Of a DNA stretch of 64,000 nt, positions 1 through 12,350 are shown piece after piece. The position numbers were made by a program, and so were the translations under genes. How positions within the stretch are numbered: position 1 is the first letter of the stretch; each line of letters opens with the position of its first letter. The notes under the pieces were generated by a model. That model saw nothing but the letters and a program-made list of their open reading frames with translations. It was not told where the DNA came from and searched no databases. Origin of the DNA: Alisma plantago-aquatica (lineage: Eukaryota; Streptophyta; Magnoliopsida; Alismatales; Alismataceae). Where the stretch lies: NCBI GenBank assembly GCA_963693085.1, contig OY856410.1:888783835-888847834 (forward strand). The letters run 5' to 3'.

Positions 1-1310
1 TAGTAGAGGAGTGGTTTCACTCCTTTAAAAACCACCTTAGGGTTTCACATATATGTACACTAACTAATGATTATGTGGTAACATTTCAAAAGGAAGCACT
101 AAAAATTATGATACAGTATTCACATGGATAAGCTTTGAATTATATATAACATAACTAGTCAAAGTAATGAGTGCATGAGTCGCTAATATATCTTGAAAAC
201 TAAAACTCACCTTCGTCATCCACCATAGAAAAAATCCTAGCTTTCCTCTTCTTTGGGGGACCTGGGTTAGGGTTCTGATATGCACCCTTCTTTGTAGCTA
301 ACTAGGGCATTTGTCCTTGAAGTGCCCTTCACCTCCATAATAGAAGAAGACACCTAGGCCAAATCTGCATGGCCCTATATGGAACTTGCCACACTTGGGG
401 TGTGCTTTCCTCGCTGGAGGATCCTCCAGGGTCTTGCACTTCCTGTGATCATTATGGTGTTGGTCATGATTGTTGTGGTCATGGTGGTGACGTTGTCCAT
501 TCTGGGAGTTCTTCTTCCAAGCCCTCCCAGGGTGATCCTCAAGCTTCAGAGTAGCATTATGGGCATCCTACATTGTCTTGTGGCCTTGCCTAGAAAGTGA
601 ATAGCTGAGATCATCCTTCAAACCTCGAATGAACTTCTTGGCTTGCTTCATCTCAGTCATCTCAGCTACATACTTCTAGAGGATGTAAAAATTCATGGTG
701 TACTGGGTAGTAGTCATGTCTCCATGTTGTCGTAGATAGAGGAACTCTAACTCCTTCTTGTCCATCATTGCTTCTGACACATAGTGTCTCTTGAAAGCCT
801 CCACAAACTCCTACCATGTGAGGAACTCTTCATCTGGGTCTCTGGCATCACAGAAGTTCTCCCACCAGTCACGAGCTAGTCCTCTCAGCATGTCCATCCT
901 GAACCTGATGTGGGGCTCTTCAGAGCAGTCCAATTTGTGGAAGTAATGCTCCAGGTTGCGGATCTAGGCCACGGGCTTACCCACAACATCTAACTCTTCT
1001 TCTCCTGCAAATATCTCAGGCTTCACCTTGAGGAAGTCTATTAAGGTGACTTCATTCCTCCTCTAATGACAGCCTCTAGCTCATCCTCCCATTGCATTGG
1101 ATAAGGCTCTAACCAACACATTATATGAGAGGGGAGGGTCTGCTCCATGTGGGTTCTCCTCATTATCAAAGTCATGGTCACTCTCTCCACCAGAGTGAGG
1201 AGGTGACTTGTCATGGTCAAGGCAATGCTTAGGGGTCATCTGAATAGGAAAGGGCACTATCATAATCATGTGGAATGACACATAAGATCCTACTATGATG
1301 ACCATTTTAG
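1..1310 (-). pseudogene. Ty3/gypsy gag remnant of element A
   Basis: Read on the minus strand from about 1305 leftwards, this is a capsid-type retrotransposon Gag. A start-proximal open stretch (1305-1081) is followed by a Retrotrans_gag-like region with motifs such as RGLARDWW and FVEAFKRHY, a basic and histidine-rich linker near 460-560, and a zinc-knuckle region near 330-350. Several in-frame stops interrupt it. Two of the zinc-knuckle cysteines are replaced (the segment reads FFYYGGEGHFKDKC), so the nucleic-acid-binding finger is dead. Gag normally packages element RNA in cytoplasmic particles. The protein starts just inside the primer binding site at 1315-1326, as expected for a gypsy element. 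Pol would lie to the left, outside the window. The family call is firm; the lineage (Tekay/Del-like) is inferred from LTR ends. Confidence 0.75.
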
Positions 1311-1314
1311 GATT

Positions 1315-1326
1315 GCTCTGATGCCA
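1315..1326 (-). other. Primer binding site of element A (tRNA-iMet type)
   Basis: On the minus strand this reads TGGCATCAGAGC, a one-base variant of the TGGTATCAGAGC primer site complementary to plant initiator methionine tRNA. It lies four bases inside the LTR end (GGTTGTGACA on the minus strand, 1331-1340) and directly precedes gag, which fixes the orientation of element A. Confidence 0.8.
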
Positions 1327-1869
1327 CTTTTGTCACAACCTCCTTTCTAAAACTAACACAACCATAGCGGAAGCATTTTCACATAGTGGAGATCATGAAA
1401 AATCATGAAATGATATCATTAAATAAGAAAGTTTCATAGAATAAAAAGAAACACAGCATACACTGTTACATGCCCTAAGGGACTCTAAGTCCAACATAAA
1501 GAGAGCTTTAAATTAGGAACTTCCACATACAAAGACTAAAAGTAAAAGATAACTGTCTATATTGGCACCCCACCAGGTAGGATCTGGTAACTATCCTTGA
1601 GCATGACATGACGTCCTTGAGGTCTACTTATTTTCCTTCTCCACGTCTATGGACATCTCATCCCCAGCCCATGAAAAGCAATGTAAAACTATATGATTGG
1701 CACTGAGTAGTTATAACATGAAAATAACATATAATTGAAACAACATGAGGCAGTTTAGAAACTTAGTGATTTAACATGGTTAACATGATTACTTGAAACT
1801 TAATAAATTAACATGATAAAATAATGGTGTGCAGTTTAACTTCAGTTAATATAATCTCTCTCTCTTAAT

Positions 1870-1992
1870 GCACCCACAATGCTCATAAGGCCAATTAAGG
1901 CTCACATAAGGTCGGTTAAGTCTCACATAATGCTCCCACAGATCTCATAAGGCTAATTAATGCTCACACAGGGTCGGTTAAGGCTCACATAA
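1870..1992. repeat. Two-unit tandem repeat in LTR A
   Basis: About 60 bp is repeated twice, built from the words CTCATAAGG, CAATTAAGG or TAATTAATG, and GGTCGGTTAAG separated by CTCACATAA. The copies differ at several positions. It may be an enhancer-type LTR repeat, but no function can be shown. Confidence 0.6.
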
Positions 1993-2104
1993 CATTATTG
2001 AGAGAACTATACTAACATTGCATGATTTCTTATACTTGGACATGATTTTCATAATTTCTTAATTAATGAGCATGACAGTGATCCATAGTGTCTAAATTGA
2101 AAGT

Positions 2105-2109
2105 AGAAT
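2105..2109. repeat. Target site duplication of element B, left
   Basis: AGAAT immediately precedes the LTR start TGTAACATAC and is repeated right after the 3' LTR at 8820-8824. It marks a clean integrase-mediated insertion. Confidence 0.9.
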
Positions 2110-2840
2110 TGTAACATACTAGATCTCGGGCCCTACCCTAGAAGTTGACACTTTGGACTTAGCCAAACAAGGTTGAAGGTTAGACCTAAATAGATGTTTA
2201 GTATAATCCCAATGAGCTAATGCATGTATAAATCACCTTAATATAACCTAATGTTCTAACATTAACCTTAGGTTTATAATAGATACATAAAATATGCCAC
2301 AACACTCATTTTGGTGGTAATATGAAGATAAGAAACTTAATTGAATGAACAATTTAGATAATGGTCCGTATGACATATCTCATAAAAAGAAGTCTCAAAA
2401 TTAGCAACAAACTTCAAATTAGAAATCTACATATCAAAATTAGCCTACATGCCAAATTTCATCTAATATGGACAACCTTGAAATATTAGGATAACTTTAG
2501 GAGAGAGAATGAGTAAAAGGCATAAGTAAAGAATAATGTGATTATATAACTTCAAAACATGGAAATAATGGAAAATTCATATTCAACACATCAAAGATAA
2601 CTTGTGGATAAAGTTTGGTCCAATTTGGATATTGTTTTTGCAAGTTATGCAATTTTAGGTACATTCTGTACTTTTCTACAATTTACCCGATTGGAGATTT
2701 TATTTGTAAATTGTCACAAGCATTATGATCCTTATAGGTTTCCTTATCATTCTCGAATTTGTTGGGCTTTGGGGCTCCTAGATATACTTGGTTTGGAAGT
2801 ATTTCTTTTCAAGGACATTTTAGGGTTTTTCCCCTTTATG

Positions 2841-2918
2841 GATAAGGATGAAGATAAGGATAAGGATAAAGGTCAAGATAAGGATAAAGATAAAGATAAG
2901 GATAAGGATATGGATATA
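2841..2918. repeat. GATAAG-like simple repeat in LTR B
   Basis: A degenerate run of GATAAG/GATAAA hexamers, shared with the 3' LTR at 6899-6975. It creates the low-complexity Lys-Asp open frames seen here. Confidence 0.85.
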
Positions 2919-3037
2919 AGAGAGAAAGTGTGGGTAGTAACTGAGGGAGGTGCTGCATGGACATAGAATCTCTAGGCTATTGACACATGGAAAACTCCAT
3001 GTACACCTCATGCTTGACCCCTTCCTTATCCATGAAG

Positions 3038-3048
3038 CTATATATACC
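3038..3048 (+). promoter_or_regulatory. Candidate TATA box of 5' LTR B
   Basis: CTATATATACC sits in the LTR about 1.7 kb before the PBS and is conserved in the 3' LTR at 7095-7105. It is a likely start-site element for the genomic transcript. The call rests on motif and conservation only. Confidence 0.45.
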
Positions 3049-4764
3049 CCTTCCTAGCTCCAATTCGAAATAATTGCTCATGCCCTATTTCCTATAGATT
3101 AGAGTACCTATCTTTCTCTATTTTACTGTAGAACTAGGTGGTCCAAGGGAGAATATGTTCCCCTTATTTTGAAAAATGTCTCCTAGAGTTCCATCTAGCC
3201 CTACCTAGGGTTTCTAAGGTCCTCTTCTAGGGTTTTTGACCAAGGAAAGTGATTTTCTCTCTTTCTTGTTCTTTTTCCTATTCTTCCTCTTCCTTCAACC
3301 TTCCTCCAGGTCAAATCCATGGTTTTCCCTGGTGAAAACCCACCTAGAACCCATAAACTCCTCATCTCCATGTTCTTTTGTTAGGGTTTTTCACCTCTAA
3401 AGTGGAGAAGGTGCTTCTTGCTCAAGATAGTAGCTTTGTTGGAGAAACCAACCTCTCTAAGATTGGGATCCTTACTTATTGTACATGTCCACCTTCCATA
3501 GAGGTTCTATGGAGACCTAGTCTTGGACTTAGGTTGGACTTTGGACTGTATAGACTCTGAAGTTGAGGTATGATTGCATCCCACATTATTTCTATATTGA
3601 GCAATTTCTAATTCTTCACTCTAAATGTATGATGTATCCCCTATTCCTCTATGTTGGGCAATTAACCTATTTTTGTCTTACTCTTGGTCCTATGGACATT
3701 ATCCTGCACAATGCTCTATTATTTTTATATCATGGTTCTTATGAACTATATTGTTATTATGACCTTGTATATTCTCTTGGACTCTTATCTTGTGTTTTGT
3801 GCCCGCATTGATGTGGATATTTATGCAGACCTTGTAGTGGATGTTTTGTGCTTCTTTTCCCACCATGGTAGTGGATGTATATGTAGCACACTTTGTTGGA
3901 TATTTTTGATTTCATATCTCTTGTTTATCCTTGTTATGCATCATGTAGTTACTACTATTATAACGTTGAATGTGAATTTATGTGGATGTGAAAATTCCCA
4001 CATATGAATGCAGATGTGAAAATCCCTACATATTTTTATATATATTGGCAGATATGAAAATTCCTACTAGGTAGATGTTGACAAACCCTGCCACCGCCCT
4101 ATTATAGAGCAGATGTATATAAGACCCTGCTCGCTCTACATTTTTGGTATAAGTGTATTTCCTACCTACATGATATATTATTCTAGTTTTGTCATAGGTG
4201 AAACACATGGATGCTTTGTACTTATATTTTGCTTTCATCATGATATGAATGTTCTTTTCTTTTATGCTCCTTTGGGTAGTACTTTCCTCTTCTATGGGAA
4301 GCATTTATAATTGATATCCTTATTTTCATATATCGTGCAATTTCCTATTTTAGTATGCACATACCAGCTTTTGCTGATGTTTCTCTTTCTTCTCTTCTTT
4401 TGTGGGGTATGCTTCCAACCCCAAGTAAAGCAAGGAGGACTTGGACTTCAACATTGTAGCTGAGCTTTTGGGAGACTTTGAAGAGGTGGTTAGATGACCC
4501 TCAGCTTGATCTTTGGCTTATAAGATTAGATTTTCTTTTTGACACCCATGTGTGGTGAAGTGTTGTATAATGATAACAAGCTTTGTAATAGTTAGAACTT
4601 TCTTATTTCACTGCTATATTTTTTATTCTATGATACATACATGTAGAAAGTATTGGTACACATCCCTTTGGTGAAAAAATTTCCATGGTATTTATTTTAA
4701 GGGATGTGGCCTTTTCTTTTCTAGTAGGGAGTAGATCCCCTATCGGGTTCCACTCCTTACAGCA

Positions 4765-4777
4765 TGGTATCAGAGCC
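4765..4777 (+). other. Primer binding site of element B
   Basis: TGGTATCAGAGCC, complementary to the 3' end of plant initiator Met tRNA, three bases after the LTR end. Minus-strand DNA synthesis would start here. Confidence 0.9.
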
Positions 4778-4869
4778 ATTAGCAGTCAGTTATCTAACTA
4801 TTTCAGCCTTGTCTCCCTTTAGGATGTTTACCTTTATCTTAGGTTGCTTACAACTAGTATCCTTGCCTT

Positions 4870-5958
4870 GTGCAGGAAAACCTTATGGCTGGACAGAACT
4901 CCTTTGTTGACAACCTAGGAGGCTTCACGACACCTCAGAACCCTAAGTACGGGATGCCAAGACAAGACCCTCTTGTTACCCATGAGAGTCAGACTTCTAA
5001 TCGGAATACTCCTATTTCTACTAATCTTACTCCTAATCAAGAATTGACCATGTTGAGATAGCTTCTCTCTTTAGCTATGATGGGGAAGCTAAACACTTCT
5101 TCTGTGCCTAAGAAACCCAAGGAGTACTCAATAATCGACTTCATGAAGATGCAACCACCCTACTTCAAGGGTGAGGGTGAGCTATAGATGGTGGACAAAG
5201 CTGATTATTGGGTGTTGGCCATAGAGAGGACATTTTCTGGTATGGCATGTCCTCCACACCAGAAGGTTAGGTTTGCTGCCTATATCTTGGAAGGACCCGC
5301 AAGAGTGTGGTGGAATGGAATTTCAAGGACTAGAGACATCTAAACCATGTCTTGGGTGGAATTCTTAGCTCTCTTCTGAGGAAAGTACATATGTACTACT
5401 GCTTTGAAGAATAAGGAAGCTAAGTTCTATAGTTTGAAGCAAGGTCCCATGTCAGTTTCTGCATATGTGTAAAGGTTCCTCCTGCTTGAGAGGTATGCTG
5501 AAGGTTTGCGTGAAAAAAGGAAATTTGACCTTTTCCTTAATGGACTCAACTACAACATAGGTTGTTCTCTTATTCCAAAACTACCCTTAACCTTTCAACC
5601 GATGGTGGATAAGGCATTAGCTGTAGAATCCTATCATGGTTTCCAGTCCTACAAGGAAAACAATCATAAGAGGAGGCACCCTGAAGGTGATTGTCGTTCT
5701 AAGGACAATGTTGCCCGAAGAAGGGATAGGGTGCCAATATGTCACTTCTGTAATGAACCTGGACATGTTCGCCTTGAGTGTCCTAAGCTCAAGAATGGAC
5801 AAGCACCAGCTCAAGAACAAGTACCTCCCCAGAATAATGGAAACAATAATGGAAATAATGGTAGAAAGCATGTGGAAAGAAAAGTTGGAAGGGTTTTTGC
5901 TATGGATGCTAAAGAAGTTCATGATGAGGACCAAGGACAGGAACAAGTTGACCCATAG
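4870..5958 (+). pseudogene. Gag of element B, interrupted by stops
   Basis: One reading frame gives a plant Ty3/gypsy Gag from an ATG at 4870 to a TAG at 5956-5958 (about 362 codons). It starts with a polar segment, followed by a capsid region (near 5130-5640) with motifs such as ADYWV and GPARVWW, and a zinc knuckle CHFCNEPGHVRLEC (CX2CX4HX4C) near 5740-5781 that is intact. A low-complexity N/Q-rich tail follows. At least five in-frame stops lie between 5059 and 5475, while the last 150 codons are open. No pol follows: the polypurine tract and 3' LTR begin within 200 bp. Gag was probably the only protein the element ever carried, since both LTRs and the TSD are intact around it. Confidence 0.85.
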
Positions 5959-6139
5959 TTCCATAGTTAATCTTTCCTAGTTATGTTTTCCTTTTGCATG
6001 TTGCTTTTATAGTAGTATGTAAGGAAGTGTAGTTGAACCTTTTGTACCTGAAGTTTAGTTTGATATAATAATATGAACCCTTTAAGGGGTGGTGGATAAG
6101 TTTTCTTATGTATGTTTTGATTTTGAGGATGAAATCCCT

Positions 6140-6155
6140 TTAAGGGGTGGTGTGC
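6140..6155 (+). other. Polypurine tract of element B
   Basis: The purine-rich TTAAGGGGTGGTG lies immediately before the 3' LTR start at 6156. It would prime plus-strand synthesis. A similar TAAGGGGTGGTG occurs 60 bp upstream. Confidence 0.75.
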
Positions 6156-8819
6156 TGTAACATACTAGATCTCAGACCCTACCCTCGAAGTTGACGCTTT
6201 GGACTTAGCCAAACAAGGTTGAAGGTTAGACCTAAATAGATGTTTAGTATAATCCCAATGATCTAATGCGTGTATATATCACCTTAATGTAACCTAATGT
6301 TCTAACATTAATCTTAGGTTTATAATGGATACATAAAACATGCCACATAACTCATTTTGGTGGTAATATGAAGATAAGAAACTTAATTGGATGAATAATT
6401 TAGATAATAGGTCGTTAATGGGCCATATGAAATATCTCATAAAAAGAAGTCTCAGAAGTAGAAACAAATTTCAAATTTGAAATCTACATATCAAAATTAT
6501 CCTACATGTCAAATTTCATCTAATTTGGACAACCTTGAAATATTAGTATAAGTTTAGGAGAGACAATGAGTAAAAGGCATAAGTAATTAATAATGTGATT
6601 ATATAACTTCAAAATATGAAACAAATGGTAAATTAATATTCAACACATCAAAGATAACTTGTGGATAAAGTTTGGTCCAATTTGGATGTTGTTTGTGCAA
6701 GTTATGCAATTTGAGGTACATTCTAGACTTTTCTGCAATTTACCCAATTGGGAGGCTTTATTTATAAATTGTCACAAGCATTATGATCCTTATAGGTTTC
6801 CTTATCATTCTCGAATTTTTTGGGCTTTGGGGCTCCTATCTATACTTGGTTTGGAAGTATTTCTCTTCAAGGACATTTTAGAGTTTTCCCCTTTATGGAT
6901 AAGGATGAAGATAAGGATAAGGATAAAGGTCAAGATAAGTATAAATATAAAGATAAGGATAAGGATATGGATAAAAGAGAGAAAGTGTGGGTAGTAACTG
7001 AGGGAGGTGTTGCATGAACATAGAATATCTAGGCTATTGACGCATGGAAAACTCCATGTACACCTCATGCTTGACCCCTTCCTTATCCATGAAGCTATAT
7101 ATACCCCTTCCTAGCTCCAATTCAAAATCATTGCTCACTTCCTATTTCCTCTAGCTTAGAGTACCTATATTTCTCTATTTTTATACGGAACTAGGTGTTC
7201 CAAGGGAGAATATGTTCCCCTTATTGAGAAAAATGTCTCTTAGAGTTCCATCTAGCCCTACCTAGGGTTTCTAAGATCCTCTTCTAGGGTTTTTGACCAA
7301 GGCAAGTGATTTTCTCTCTTTCTTCTTCGTTTTTCCTATTCTTTCTCTTCCTTCAACCTTCCTCCAGGTCAAATCCCTGGTCTTCCCTGGTGAAACCCCA
7401 CCTAGAACCCATAAACACCTCATCTCCATGTTCTTTTGATAGGGTTTTTCACCTCTAAAGTGGAGAAGGTGCTTCTTTCTCTACATAATAGCTTTGTTGG
7501 AGAAACCAACCTCTCTAAGCTTGGGAACCTTACTTATTGGACCTATCCACCTTCCCTAGAGGTTCTTTGGAGTCCTAGGCTTGGACTTAGGTTGGACTTT
7601 AGACTGTATACACTCTGAAATTGAGGTATGATTGTATCCTACATTATATCTATATTGAGAAATTTCTAATTCTTCACTCTAAATGTATGATGTATCCCCT
7701 ATTCCTCTATGTTGGGCAATTAACCTATTTGTGTCTTACTCTTGGTCCTATGGACATTATCATGCACAATTCTCTATTCTCTTGATATCATGGTTCTTAT
7801 GAACTAGATTATTATTATGACCTTGTATATTCTCTTGGACTCTTATCTTATGATTTGTGCCCGCATTGATGTGGATGTTTATGCCCACCTTGTAGTGGAT
7901 GTTTTGTGCTTCTTTTCCCACCATGGTAGTGGATGTATATGTAGCACACTTTTTTGGATATTTTTGATTTCATATCTCTTGTTTATCCTTGTTATGAATC
8001 ATGTGGTGACTAATAGTATAATGTTGAATGTGAATTTATGTGGATGTGAAAATTCCCACATATGAATGCAGATGTGAAAATTCCTACATATTTTTATATA
8101 TATTGGAAGATTTGAAAATTCCTGCTAGGTAGATGTTAACAGACCCTTCCACCACCCTATTATAGAGAAAATGTATACAAGACCCTGCTCGCTCTACATT
8201 TTTGGTAGATGTGTATTTCCTACCTACATGATATATTATTCTAGTTTTGTCACGGGTGAAATACATGGATGCTTTGAACTTATATTTTTCTTTCATCATG
8301 ATATAAATGTTCTTTTCTTTTATTCTCCTTTGGGTAGTACTTTCCTCTTCTATGGGAAGCATTTATAATTGATATCCTTATTTTCATATATCGCTCAATT
8401 TCCTATTTTAGTATGCGCATACCAGCTTTTGCTGATGTTTCTCTTTCTTCTCTTCTTTTGTGGGGTATGCTTCCAACCCTAGGTAAGGAAAGGAGGACTT
8501 GGACTTCAACATTGTAACTGAGCTTTTGGGAGACTTTGAAGAGGTGTTTATATGACCCTCAGCTTGATCTTTGGCTTATATGATTAGATTTCCTTTTTGA
8601 CACCCATGTGAGGTGAAGTGATGTATAATGATAACAAGCTTTGTAATAGTTAGAACTTTCTTATATTTCTTATATATTTTTGATACTATGATACATACAT
8701 GTAGAAAGTATTGGTACACATCCCTTTGGTGAAAAAAATTCGGTGGTATTTGTTTTAAGGGATGTGGCCTTTTCTTTTCTAGTAGGGAGTGGATCCCCTA
8801 TCAGGTCCCACTCCTTATA
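6156..8819 (+). repeat. 3' LTR of element B
   Basis: Starts TGTAACATAC and ends CTCCTTATA, followed by the TSD AGAAT (8820-8824). It is the copy of 2110-4761, with the same simple repeat (6899-6975), TATA-like site (7095-7105) and conserved 3' block. Many substitutions and short indels separate the two LTRs. Confidence 0.9.
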
Positions 8820-8824
8820 AGAAT

Positions 8825-11158
8825 CATTAAGTCAATAGGAAACATAAATTGATAACATGTGCATGTTTTTCATGAGCATAACTAAGTAATAACATAATGC
8901 CACATTAATGGAGAAATTGTAAATACATAAACAAATAATGTAAACCTAGAACCCTAGAATTTAACTCAGTGTGCATGATCCACTCACCTTGACCTGTAGA
9001 GGTGTATTACTAATGTCCTAATTCCTGGGCCAACCCTAATTATCCTGTAAGTAGCATGATTATGAATTAATTACACTTTATTAACATTAGTGTAAGATTT
9101 ATATATTAATATAGAAACTATGTTAGGATCTGGGGTTTGATATTGGGTCAAGGATGTATTTTATCTCATAAGCTTTCCAACGAGTATTTATACTAAATAT
9201 TCTGAGGTCAGGATAATTAGTTGTGGGTTTTCTAGTTTCTTACCAATCATAGAACAAGATAAGGCCAACTATATAATTCAGGCCACACAAAAGCTGGCAC
9301 ATTCTTGTTGAGGTGACCCACTATCAAGCAACCACATGGTCTGTAAAAAACAAAGGGTAAAAGACTGAAATGCCCATGCATAATTGATGCATGAATTGGG
9401 TGGGCTAGGGTAACTTTGTTAAATGACGTATGTGATTGCTTCCTCTGAAGGAAGAAGAACCCAATGATCCACTAGTCAGGATTCTTGAATCAAATCCATG
9501 AGTGGTAGAAGATCAGTACATGAAACCATGTCTACGAGCTTGCTCAAGTTCATCCGAACCCAGAGACCTCTTATGGAGTTCTAGGGAGGTCAGATGCCTT
9601 GAAATGGCTATCTTCCATGGCTGGGAAGCTGAGGAGGGTTATCACACAATGACACAACTGATGAGTTCGTGAGGGAAGTTCAAAGCACAAGAAAATAGTG
9701 AAATGAATCTGCAAGTGAACACGAAGTCAATGAAGTAAATAGAAATATCATCAATATTAAAACTCCCATGGCGGCGATGTTTTACAGGAAAATAGAGCGA
9801 TGGTGCTTAAGCTTGGGATTCAAATATGTAACAATTGAACAAGATATGATCTTTGTTTTGGGTCCGTATTGGTCTAAGGAAGTCAGACAAAAGGTTTTCT
9901 TGGCCCTACTGTAGCTGAGAAGCTTGGCCGGTGTTAAGCTTTAACAGCGTCAAACCGGGGTTCATGGGTACAATACTAGAAGGGATCGTGAGGGTTAACT
10001 GTATTAAGAACAACTAGAACGGAGTGTGAGGATACTTACTTTTGGATGAATTTAACTAGGATATCAGGAGCTTTGTGGTTTGTCTTGTCGTCACTGGGAA
10101 AGAATACTCGAACTGTGGTGGCTCCTCAAATAGCTTTGGACCAAATCAAAAGTGGAGCATTGTTTTGGAGATTTGCATGGTGTTATAGGTATGTCCAGAA
10201 ATAGGTCCAGTGGAGCCTAGTTGTAGGGGCGACGGTTGAGTTAACTTGAGAAGAAGGAAAATTGGGTGATTATGCAGGGAGAGTCATTAGGGTCTAATTT
10301 ATAGTTTGTTGGATCTGGATTCATTTCCTGATTGTGTCCACCTTGAGATAACAGGAATCCATTGAGGGTAGAGAGTTGTAGGAGAGCGGATCATTGGGGT
10401 CTTGTTCCCCTCCTCTGCATAGACTCTATGTGAGGTAGGGGATGAAGTCCCTACCCTCTGATATCCATCTGTAAGCTCACAAAGAGCCCAATATATATTA
10501 GCTCTGCGTTACGAGCTATTATCCTAAACTTTAGGATAATCATGTCTATTAATAAACAATTAAATCATAATCTGTCATTATCTATTTCTTCCTAATATCA
10601 TTTGGGGCATTTAGGATTATCTAAATCTAACCATTTTGGTGGGTTTGATAATTCAACCATGAGGAATTCAATTATCCAAATAGAATTTAGATATGAGTTA
10701 GGAAACATATGTTTTACCTTATTAGATACTTAAGGTAATTAACATATTAATAATTACTAAAAAGGAATCATGCTACCAAAATTCAATGGAAGCTCTAGTA
10801 TTCTATTATCTACTCATATACCAAACAGTGGGATACACTACACATGTATGTGGGTCCAATCTATCATTCAACCTTAACTAGTCACAATTGCATAATTAGG
10901 GCTAGGTTTTGTGCATTGATTGACATCAATGTAAATAAGCATTGATGCATTATGTATCTGACTCATTCAAGGTTCACATAATATCTTGGTGTTGTATTAA
11001 CTAATTTTGACATACTAAATAATCATGATCTCAGATTAAATAAACAAATGTAAGACAAATTTGTTAAACTTAGGGTTTCACCTTTATTAAATATATAAAA
11101 AAATGAGATTAAATATTTGATCATCTTTATTTCAAAATTAAATTTGAGGGTTGTTATA
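8825..11158 (-). repeat. LTR of element A, distal piece
   Basis: This continues LTR A after the element B insertion. Its outer end GAGGGTTGTTATA (11146-11158) is the inverted counterpart of TGTCACAACCTC at 1331. With 1331-2109 it makes an LTR of about 3.1 kb. No coding sequence or further insertion was seen in these 2.3 kb. The outer boundary is inferred from the end motif alone, because the partner TSD is outside the window. Confidence 0.55.
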
Positions 11159-11586
11159 GAAGCATGCTACAGTAGGATAGTCAATGGGATTGCTCCATGT
11201 TTAAGTGTATACCTTGCAACCTTTCCTTTTGAGTTCATAATTATTGACGCCAACATTTGTTTAAGGGGAATATAGCATTAAATTTTTATTTTTTTGTCAT
11301 GTCTAATGCCAAATTTCCCCATAAAATTGGGGTTATTCCAGCCATTGAGGATGTGATAGACTTTACTGTGCCAACAATGGAGCCATTGCACAACTAAGGA
11401 TCCCATATCCCATCAATGTTCCAAGCACATATATGGTGATATCATATCATACAAGAGATCACACAGATAGGAGATGTAAACATTTGTAGAGTGCCAACTA
11501 AAAACAATGTGTTGATCCCATGGAAAATGTACTTTCATAGTAGAAGAATGGTGGTCATGCTAGATCACTTGGAATTTGATTCAAGG
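11159..11586. other. Unassigned sequence left of the CACTA element
   Basis: No intact gene is present. It is continuous with 18612 onward once the CACTA and one AGG are removed. The style recalls the 3' part of a decayed Ty1/copia-like element, but no domain can be read with confidence. Confidence 0.3.
11584..11586. repeat. Target site duplication of CACTA-1, left
   Basis: AGG directly before CACTACTACAGAA, repeated as AGG at 18609-18611 after the right end. A 3-bp duplication is the hallmark of CACTA insertion. Confidence 0.85.
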
Positions 11587-11599
11587 CACTACTACAGAA
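11587..11599 (+). repeat. Left terminal inverted repeat of CACTA-1
   Basis: CACTACTACAGAA, an exact inverted match to 18596-18608. Confidence 0.93.
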
Positions 11600-11609
11600 C
11601 CTACCTTTA

Positions 11610-11960
11610 GTGTCGATTATTTAAAGCCTTTAGTGTCGGTTTCTAAGCGACACCTATGTGGGTGACACTAAAAGCTCACCCATTAGGCGTCGGTTCCAAA
11701 ACCGACGCCCAAACTCTTCGCGTGCCACCAAAAATGCGCCATCATGGGACCATAGGCATCGGTTATTAGATAAGAAACCGACGCCCAAACCCTTCATGCC
11801 ACAGAAAGGGCGCCATCTTGGGCACTATCAGTGTCGGTTTTTTACAAATAACCGACGCCATATATCTTCGCGCCATAGGAAATAGACGCCAGTTATTTAT
11901 ATAAAACCGACACTATAACATTGTGTGTCGGTTGTTTACAAATAACCGACGCCTATTGTT
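11610..11960. repeat. Left subterminal repeat array of CACTA-1
   Basis: At least eight copies of TGTCGGTT-type words and their complements (AACCGACGCC), often as head-to-head pairs flanking short A/T spacers. In En/Spm such arrays are binding sites for the regulatory transposase subunit. Confidence 0.8.
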
Positions 11961-12109
11961 TTTTTTTCTGTCAGTCTGCAGACCTGCTGTGGCTAGTCAC
12001 AGGATGAGAAACCTGTTCAGTTCAGTTATGAACTGCAGGTTTTACGACATCCATTAATATCATCCGACAACAGGCCACAAACCTACAAAATTAACAACAA
12101 AAATATTCA

Positions 12110-12305
12110 CACATGCATTTAGCAATGCAACCTGCAGTTCCATTTTATTTTCACACATTTAGAAACATTCATGTAGCTAGCAATCTGTAGTTCCATTCAT
12201 TCACATTCACACATGTAGAAACATTCATATAGCAACCAACACTTTCATTCATTTTCACTCAGACACATGTAGAAACATCCAGACATGTAGAAACATTCAC
12301 ACATA
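12110..12305. repeat. Degenerate ACATGTAGAAACATTCA repeats
   Basis: Five or so imperfect copies of ACATGTAGAAACATTCA, interspersed with CATTCATTCACA words, between the left subterminal array and the gene's stop codon. They probably lie in the 3' untranslated part of the CACTA gene. Confidence 0.6.
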
Positions 12306-12350
12306 TATTATAATTCAGAAATTCATTTACAAAATATCATTGTTTAGTCA

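Larger units (their letters stand above)
1331..2109 (-). repeat. LTR of element A, gag-proximal piece
   Basis: The plus-strand edge TGTCACAACCTC is mirrored by GAGGGTTGTTATA at 11146-11158, matching the inverted LTR ends usual in Tekay/Del-type gypsy elements. The LTR is split at 2105-2109 by insertion of element B. This part is AT-rich, has no coding sequence, and contains a two-unit tandem repeat at 1870-1992. Seen: end motifs and nested TSD. Inferred: the two pieces form one LTR of about 3.1 kb. Confidence 0.65.
2110..4761 (+). repeat. 5' LTR of element B
   Basis: It begins TGTAACATAC, ends CTCCTTACA, and aligns along its length with 6156-8819. It contains a GATAAG-type simple repeat (2841-2918), a TATA-like CTATATATACC at 3038-3048, and near the 3' end a GTGGGGTATGCTTCCAACC block that is also found in the LTRs of element C. 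Short open frames inside it are not maintained between the two LTR copies and are not taken as genes. Confidence 0.9.
2110..8819 (+). mobile_element. Element B: gag-only LTR retrotransposon (TR-GAG/LARD type)
   Basis: The element has two LTRs of about 2,652 and 2,664 bp, a tRNA-iMet-type PBS, a broken gag and a polypurine tract. There is no protease, RT, RNase H or integrase in the roughly 1.4 kb interior. The 5-bp target duplication AGAAT is intact on both sides (2105-2109 and 8820-8824), so it is a complete insertion, made into LTR A. The LTRs share long collinear stretches but differ at many positions, so the insertion is old. The layout fits non-autonomous elements that carry gag and borrow enzymes from relatives. 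Confidence 0.9.

Noticed and set aside
2604..3011. Lys/Asp-rich open frames in LTR B as proteins
   Set aside because: They come from a GATAAG simple repeat in an LTR and are not preserved intact in the second LTR.
3170..3240. Telomere-like TAGGGTTT words
   Set aside because: Only isolated copies within AT-rich LTR sequence; no array.
3563..4310. Tyr/Phe-rich open frames in LTR B as membrane proteins
   Set aside because: They are AT-rich chance frames inside an LTR; the other LTR copy has different frame lengths and stops.
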